The notes below the pieces were generated by a model that saw only the letters and a program-made list of their open reading frames with translations, was not told the DNA's origin and searched no databases. DNA of 64,000 nucleotides, taken from positions 62,001-126,000 of the forward strand of contig JADZAS010000037.1 in NCBI GenBank assembly GCA_020852515.1. The letters run 5' to 3'. This DNA comes from Phycisphaerales bacterium (GTDB lineage: Bacteria; Planctomycetota; Phycisphaerae; Phycisphaerales; UBA5793). The translations under genes were made by a program, and so were the position numbers. The number at the start of each line of letters is the position of its first letter. Position 1 is the first letter of the stretch. Shown piece after piece: positions 62,001-64,000 of the stretch.

Positions 62001-62238
62001 GGGCCAACGCCAGCTGCGCGTCTCGCCCGATCCCCCATCCACGTTGGCGACGAAGAGTCTTCAAGAGCGAGGCGAGATCCACTCCGTCCGGAAGCGGCAC
62101 CTCACAGAGATACTCCACCTGACCCTGCTGGGCGCGCAGTGCGTGGGCGACCGCGCCAATGGGGTCAACGCCGTTGGCTTGATGAGTGTCGGCGCTAGAC
62201 AAAGAGCGCCTCCGCGATGACGAAGCAGCCACATCCAT
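59023..62238 (-). CDS. 1071-aa protein of unknown fold, core of the helicase operon
   Basis: No signal peptide, membrane helix or recognisable catalytic motif. The N-terminal third (about 1-300) is helical with GPVRVHTGVPRLLIPRFARL and looks like a conserved recognition domain. Residues 300-700 are beta-rich, with several repeated Ig-like or jelly-roll-like modules (GEYLIAVSDCLAATALRATG, RVAGWTAERFAHFRVTREVE, GTVTIRTSAVLDVLDQRG). The C-terminal third is helical (LRRAVLERTPPPSDVPDGLL). It might be a distant relative of the large unnamed proteins that accompany DUF1998 helicases in predicted defence arrays, but I cannot place it. It overlaps both neighbours, so its product must be made in step with theirs. 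Confidence 0.8.
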   Translation of the reverse strand: MDVAASSSRRRSLSSADTHQANGVDPIGAVAHALRAQQGQVEYLCEVPLPDGVDLASLLKTLRRQRGWGIGRDAQLALARAAVEVCFEHEDSGGLVVPFMRQLGIADEDACKREWAEHVGPAVRGAIEQWAGFAPEFRWRYVGPVRVHTGVPRLLIPRFARLVFDIACDHGLEAVASLPSETLQRAVNTAFQGTRFASEFLSSEAGEELVRAAGAVLARSGWPARRDVAGRLAQEPGFHTGFLHRLVQELNPLLDGEGRKPKHGIPRGLWPVLIVLEEQGRMAVRFPGLAASRTCKYTWNQSSSHAGSIKSVMYLGKSVRYESMFTGTVEQRETEGEWSIQAWPRRNSAWAVFDLRGAIAGSHGQTTSLPAGEYLIAVSDCLAATALRATGLEIRADLGLLEFDGADVGDFALLHVALVEGCDALPGVSVVSAASVPRFEVESAHPLDGCTPDVDVVLSPDAAHIRVAGWTAERFAHFRVTREVEGHVDDVTQQLHPSAGSHRLLLPQRPHVGVVRIEGRGRRSGSLKSESTLVYAVWPDVQLLKSPNVMGANDIGTVTIRTSAVLDVLDQRGQSLPRVIEVAPPSDEASLVLRIGHDELRVTSCLPRARMVVPGEPGTPVLLDMSAIDTRDRASSSGRLGDFTIVAARRKGWKLTLRTANGTYPLFEVSDFAAEKSEIGRYPLRWAQIRDAVRGAQAEVGLFELTQYGRQLPLEVVLVNTAALWRPRPTLEAPTGTPPELVAALNGLRGLQAGHQPSDSGLAAPLDSLQNIIDPWLRGARIVYGIERHLDGNARQLATLVRRSRERLRPSDASALVDEWRRLDAEAVLALTGVRHEVWPTTWRVLLSEAEQRLMTAADSTSTMRQLRRAVLERTPPPSDVPDGLLNGLRNYRIAFSTGGLDVRQVAVQSALHQLRAAWMAATDLWCEVARAFYLLTMLRSGNITPFLNETSRLDPHSAIPPCLSYVLANLRGGAVASPVIECSWALADVSPLDDDTALAALARCDPNVGMHAGSWLTLWLLWRAIALGTNGEASNMLLRARARMHEIPGTMQDRDKIVSELELGKLVKWE

Positions 62239-62383
62239 CTACTTCAACGGTCCAACCGGACGCCTCGTCTATCCTGGCATCGATACCATGCACGCACGAT
62301 CGCTCCAGCCGGGCGGGCGATGCGGCATCTCTTTGGGACTTGCCCATCGGGAACAGGTCGTGCTGGAATCGCTGCCGCGTCAT
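62195..62383 (-). CDS. 62-aa protein upstream of the 1071-aa gene
   Basis: ATG 62383 has AGAGG ten bases upstream. The product has a basic start (TRQRFQHDLF) and an amphipathic C-terminal half (GWTVEVDGCGCFVIAEALFV). It overlaps the 1071-aa gene by 44 bases. It is too short to classify; a leader or small regulator is possible. It could be a spurious frame, but the ribosome site and the place in the operon argue for a real gene. Confidence 0.5.
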   Translation of the reverse strand: MTRQRFQHDLFPMGKSQRDAASPARLERSCVHGIDARIDEASGWTVEVDGCGCFVIAEALFV

Positions 62384-62444
62384 GGAAGACCGCCTCTAAT
62401 CACGTCATCAATGGTGGGGTGGCTGGGCGTTTCTGTGACTCTCC

Positions 62445-62635
62445 TTAGATGATCCATCTGTCAGTGACGATGCGGCTAAACCGCCAGTGTTTCCCGACCT
62501 TCTGACCCGGGGCACCTTCCCGCTCTGTGCCAGCTTGTAGAGAGAGGATTTGGACACCTGGAGGTCGAGGTCCGAGATGGTCTTCACCTCGGGCGGCGAC
62601 GAAGCGCGGGAGGATGCACGGCTGGCGCGGGCCAT
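62445..62635 (-). pseudogene. Excisionase/MerR-type HTH gene broken by a one-base shift
   Basis: From ATG 62635 the frame reads ISDLDLQVSKSSLYKLAQSG, the first half of an excisionase-type HTH_17 domain. It then loses the pattern after GKVP. The expected second half, GQKVGKHWRFSRIVTDRWII and a stop at 62445, is present in another frame. One extra base in the G run at 62509-62512 (plus strand) would restore the whole 62-aa protein. A -10-like TACACT lies eight bases before the ATG. Either a real frameshift or a homopolymer error. The intact protein would be the likely regulator of the operon behind it. Confidence 0.72.
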
Positions 62636-63113
62636 AGGGACGCAGTGTAGCCGTTCCTACCCGTTGGTGGAAGCATCGGCCCTGGCCCAGTCGCTGACTA
62701 CAGCCCGGGCGGGCAGGCCATTGGCCCACTCGATGTTGATCGCAAGTTCCGGGCCTCAGGCCATCGCGTGCTTGCGGCAGTTCCGGCACCGGCGGCGCCG
62801 GTCTTCCCTCGCATCTGCCAAATCCAACGCAGTCGCGTCGTCGAAGCGGTGTGGGGCGATGGGTGGGCCGACGTGCTCGGCACTGGTCAACGCAGCGCTG
62901 CCCTCCGCCCCGTCGCAGTTCGTGTCGCAGGCCATCGTCAGTGTCGCCGTGCCGCCCGTCGCGGCTGGATGCATCGCGGTGCCGGAGCCGCAGAAGCATG
63001 TCGCAATTGAGTTTGGGCTCGCTTCGCCGGTACGAACCTGGCGAGAAGCACCGGCAGCATGGAGTTAGCATTGTGCGGTGCCATACCGTCGTCCGCAGAA
63101 CGGAGGAGACAAG
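62636..63113. other. Noncoding region between the operon promoter and the HARE-HTH-like gene
   Basis: About 480 bases. A leftward frame encodes a weakly protein-like stretch: DDATALDLADAREDRRRRCR up to NCRKHAMA, then a TGA at about 62756, then in the same frame GPELAINIEWANGLPARAVV to a stop at about 62659. It may be a small gene with a nonsense mutation or chance. No other feature is seen apart from the promoters of both directions. Confidence 0.35.
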
Positions 63114-63533
63114 ATGCCCAGGAAACCCGACCTCAGCCGCGTTCCGACCGTTGAACTGATCCGCGAACTCGAACGGAGGCAGGCAATGGCAGGTGAGTTC
63201 GAATCCAGGCGAGAGGCGTTGCAGAAGGAGCTGGCCGAGATCGAGGCCGAACTTTCGGCGCTGGAGACTAGAGCAAGCAACGCCTTTGGCCGGCGCCACG
63301 TCAATCGCTCCGCCGCGGCCCGCACGCGATCGGCCAATCTGCAGCCGCTCAGTGTTGCGCTCCAGAAGCTGCTCACGGGCGAGACCATGAGCGTTTCCGA
63401 GGCGGCCGAGGCCGTGAAGAAGGCTGGGTACAAGTCGAACGCCGCAGACTTCAAGAGCGTCGTCAACCTGACGCTGCTCAAGCGCAAGGACCTGTTCAAG
63501 CGGGTCGGGCGCGGGCAGTACACGGCGAGGTAG
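63114..63533 (+). CDS. Coiled-coil protein with C-terminal HARE-HTH-like domain (second paralogue)
   Basis: A 139-aa protein from ATG 63114, which follows CGGAGGAG at good spacing; the earlier in-frame ATG at 63078 lacks one. It has the same plan as the protein at 17851-18297: coiled coil (TVELIRELERRQAMAGEFES, LQKELAEIEAELSAL), basic linker (RRHVNRSAAARTR) and a C-terminal domain MSVSEAAEAVKKAGYKSNA plus VNLTLLKRKDLFKRVGRGQY. The last 40 residues are nearly identical between the two. It sits at the far end of the accessory island, so one of the copies may have been carried in. Confidence 0.8.
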   Translation: MPRKPDLSRVPTVELIRELERRQAMAGEFESRREALQKELAEIEAELSALETRASNAFGRRHVNRSAAARTRSANLQPLSVALQKLLTGETMSVSEAAEAVKKAGYKSNAADFKSVVNLTLLKRKDLFKRVGRGQYTAR

Positions 63534-63652
63534 TGCACGCGGGTCGGCTCAACGTGGGCACGGCTACTGCCGAACGGTAGTGGCGACCCAACGCATGACT
63601 CCAACGCGCGGACTCACATGTTGCAAAGCACGTTGAGTAGTTGGGATTCCGA

Positions 63653-64000
63653 ATGGGATTATCGCAAACTGGATGTCGGCTAGTTCGGTGGGCTGCCCAA
63701 TTCCTCAGACAGAGACGGCGCACTGAGTCGGCTGCCGTCGTATCGGACATCGTGGAGTCAGAGCATCCAAGATTCGCTTGTCGTATCAGATTCAGGATCC
63801 CCGCGCGAAGCAAGATCGGAATCGATACCTCACGCATCGAGATTCCACTTGATGGCATGCCAAATGTCGTGTTGTCGGCAGTTGACCACGAGCAGTCTAT
63901 AAAGGGGACCGACTGGTTAGTGCTGCGAGCGGACGGCTGGGATACGCACGAACGCGCCACACAGGCAGCTGAGCTCATCATGGATTGCTTGCGAAGGACG
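63653..64000 (+). CDS. Partial gene running off the right edge, unknown
   Basis: From ATG 63653 the rightward frame stays open for 116 codons to the window edge. It has protein-like content (IGIDTSRIEIPLDGMPNVVL, WLVLRADGWDTHERATQAAE), with a basic N-terminal stretch and a helix at the visible end. No family is recognised. Its ending in the window is artificial, so a domain may follow. Confidence 0.55.
   Translation, partial: MGLSQTGCRLVRWAAQFLRQRRRTESAAVVSDIVESEHPRFACRIRFRIPARSKIGIDTSRIEIPLDGMPNVVLSAVDHEQSIKGTDWLVLRADGWDTHERATQAAELIMDCLRRT

Noticed and set aside
55823-62383. Assignment of the operon to DISARM, Druantia or Dpd
   Set aside because: Only the DUF1998 helicase is shared with these systems. 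A DrmC-type phospholipase D protein, the Druantia partner genes and the Dpd queuine-like enzymes are not seen.
62445-63299. A 284-aa leftward frame covering the end of the HTH gene
   Set aside because: Only its last 20 residues are meaningful (second half of the HTH). The rest lies over noncoding DNA and antisense to the HARE-HTH-like gene.

Overview
The window is a GC-rich stretch (judged by eye, not counted) of what is most likely a planctomycete chromosome, perhaps Phycisphaerae-like. The signs are a Tat-exported Gfo/Idh/MocA oxidoreductase, a very large secreted Rhs/YD-repeat protein carrying a dockerin-like EF-hand pair, BlaI/M56 regulator pairs, an octaheme cytochrome of the hydroxylamine-oxidoreductase type, and a T2SS operon with an unusual gene order. 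There is no rRNA and no intact tRNA. Taxonomy is an inference.

Layout. 1-8.0 kb: a MoxR ATPase cut by the left edge, a transglutaminase-like membrane protein with an apparent frameshift, a remnant of a DJ-1/PfpI gene, an 8-TM protein coupled to an octaheme cytochrome, a secreted DUF4932-like putative protease, then rightward an XRE regulator with a clear promoter, a membrane protein and a small exported protein. 8.0-13.4 kb: Gfo/Idh/MocA oxidoreductase, a BlaI-type repressor with two matching operator dyads translationally coupled to an M56 (BlaR1-like) protease, and a zinc alcohol dehydrogenase. 13.6-17.7 kb: the Hen1-Pnkp RNA repair cassette. 17.8-19.0 kb: a coiled-coil/HARE-HTH-like protein and a small basic protein, each preceded by the same palindrome. 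19.6-27.7 kb: the 2563-residue Rhs protein with a variable C-terminal toxin-like tail and a small downstream gene that is a candidate immunity gene. 28.0-39.0 kb: a twelve-gene rightward operon: an exported protein and the T2SS genes gspD-E-F-G-H-I-J-K, a GspC-like gene, gspL, gspM, and a TPR lipoprotein.

39.1-41.8 kb is a small accessory block: a 3'-tRNA-like fragment, two unknown overlapping genes, and upstream of them a truncated DUF2924-like ORF and another small ORF typical of a recombinase-bearing mobile element. 42.0-46.5 kb returns to ordinary genes (YheT-type hydrolase; HlyD adaptor, ABC permease, ABC ATPase). From 46.5 kb to the right edge is a large accessory island: repeat-bearing noncoding DNA, an N6 DNA methylase fused to a specificity (TRD) domain, a convergent HNH endonuclease-like gene, and then a tightly coupled leftward operon. 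In transcription order that operon is: frameshifted excisionase-like HTH, 62-aa protein, 1071-aa protein of unknown fold, coiled-coil protein, truncated Hsp70-type ATPase, zinc-ribbon protein, and a 1628-aa DEAH helicase with a C-terminal DUF1998-like domain.

This last operon is the best candidate for an undescribed or little-described system. DUF1998 helicases are core parts of the anti-phage systems DISARM, Druantia and Dpd, but the combination here (helicase + Hsp70 ATPase + coiled-coil + giant unknown + Zn ribbon, beside a methylase-specificity fusion and an HNH nuclease) does not match the textbook gene sets of those systems. A second paralogue of the coiled-coil/HARE-HTH-like protein closes the island at 63.1 kb, and a further gene runs off the right edge.
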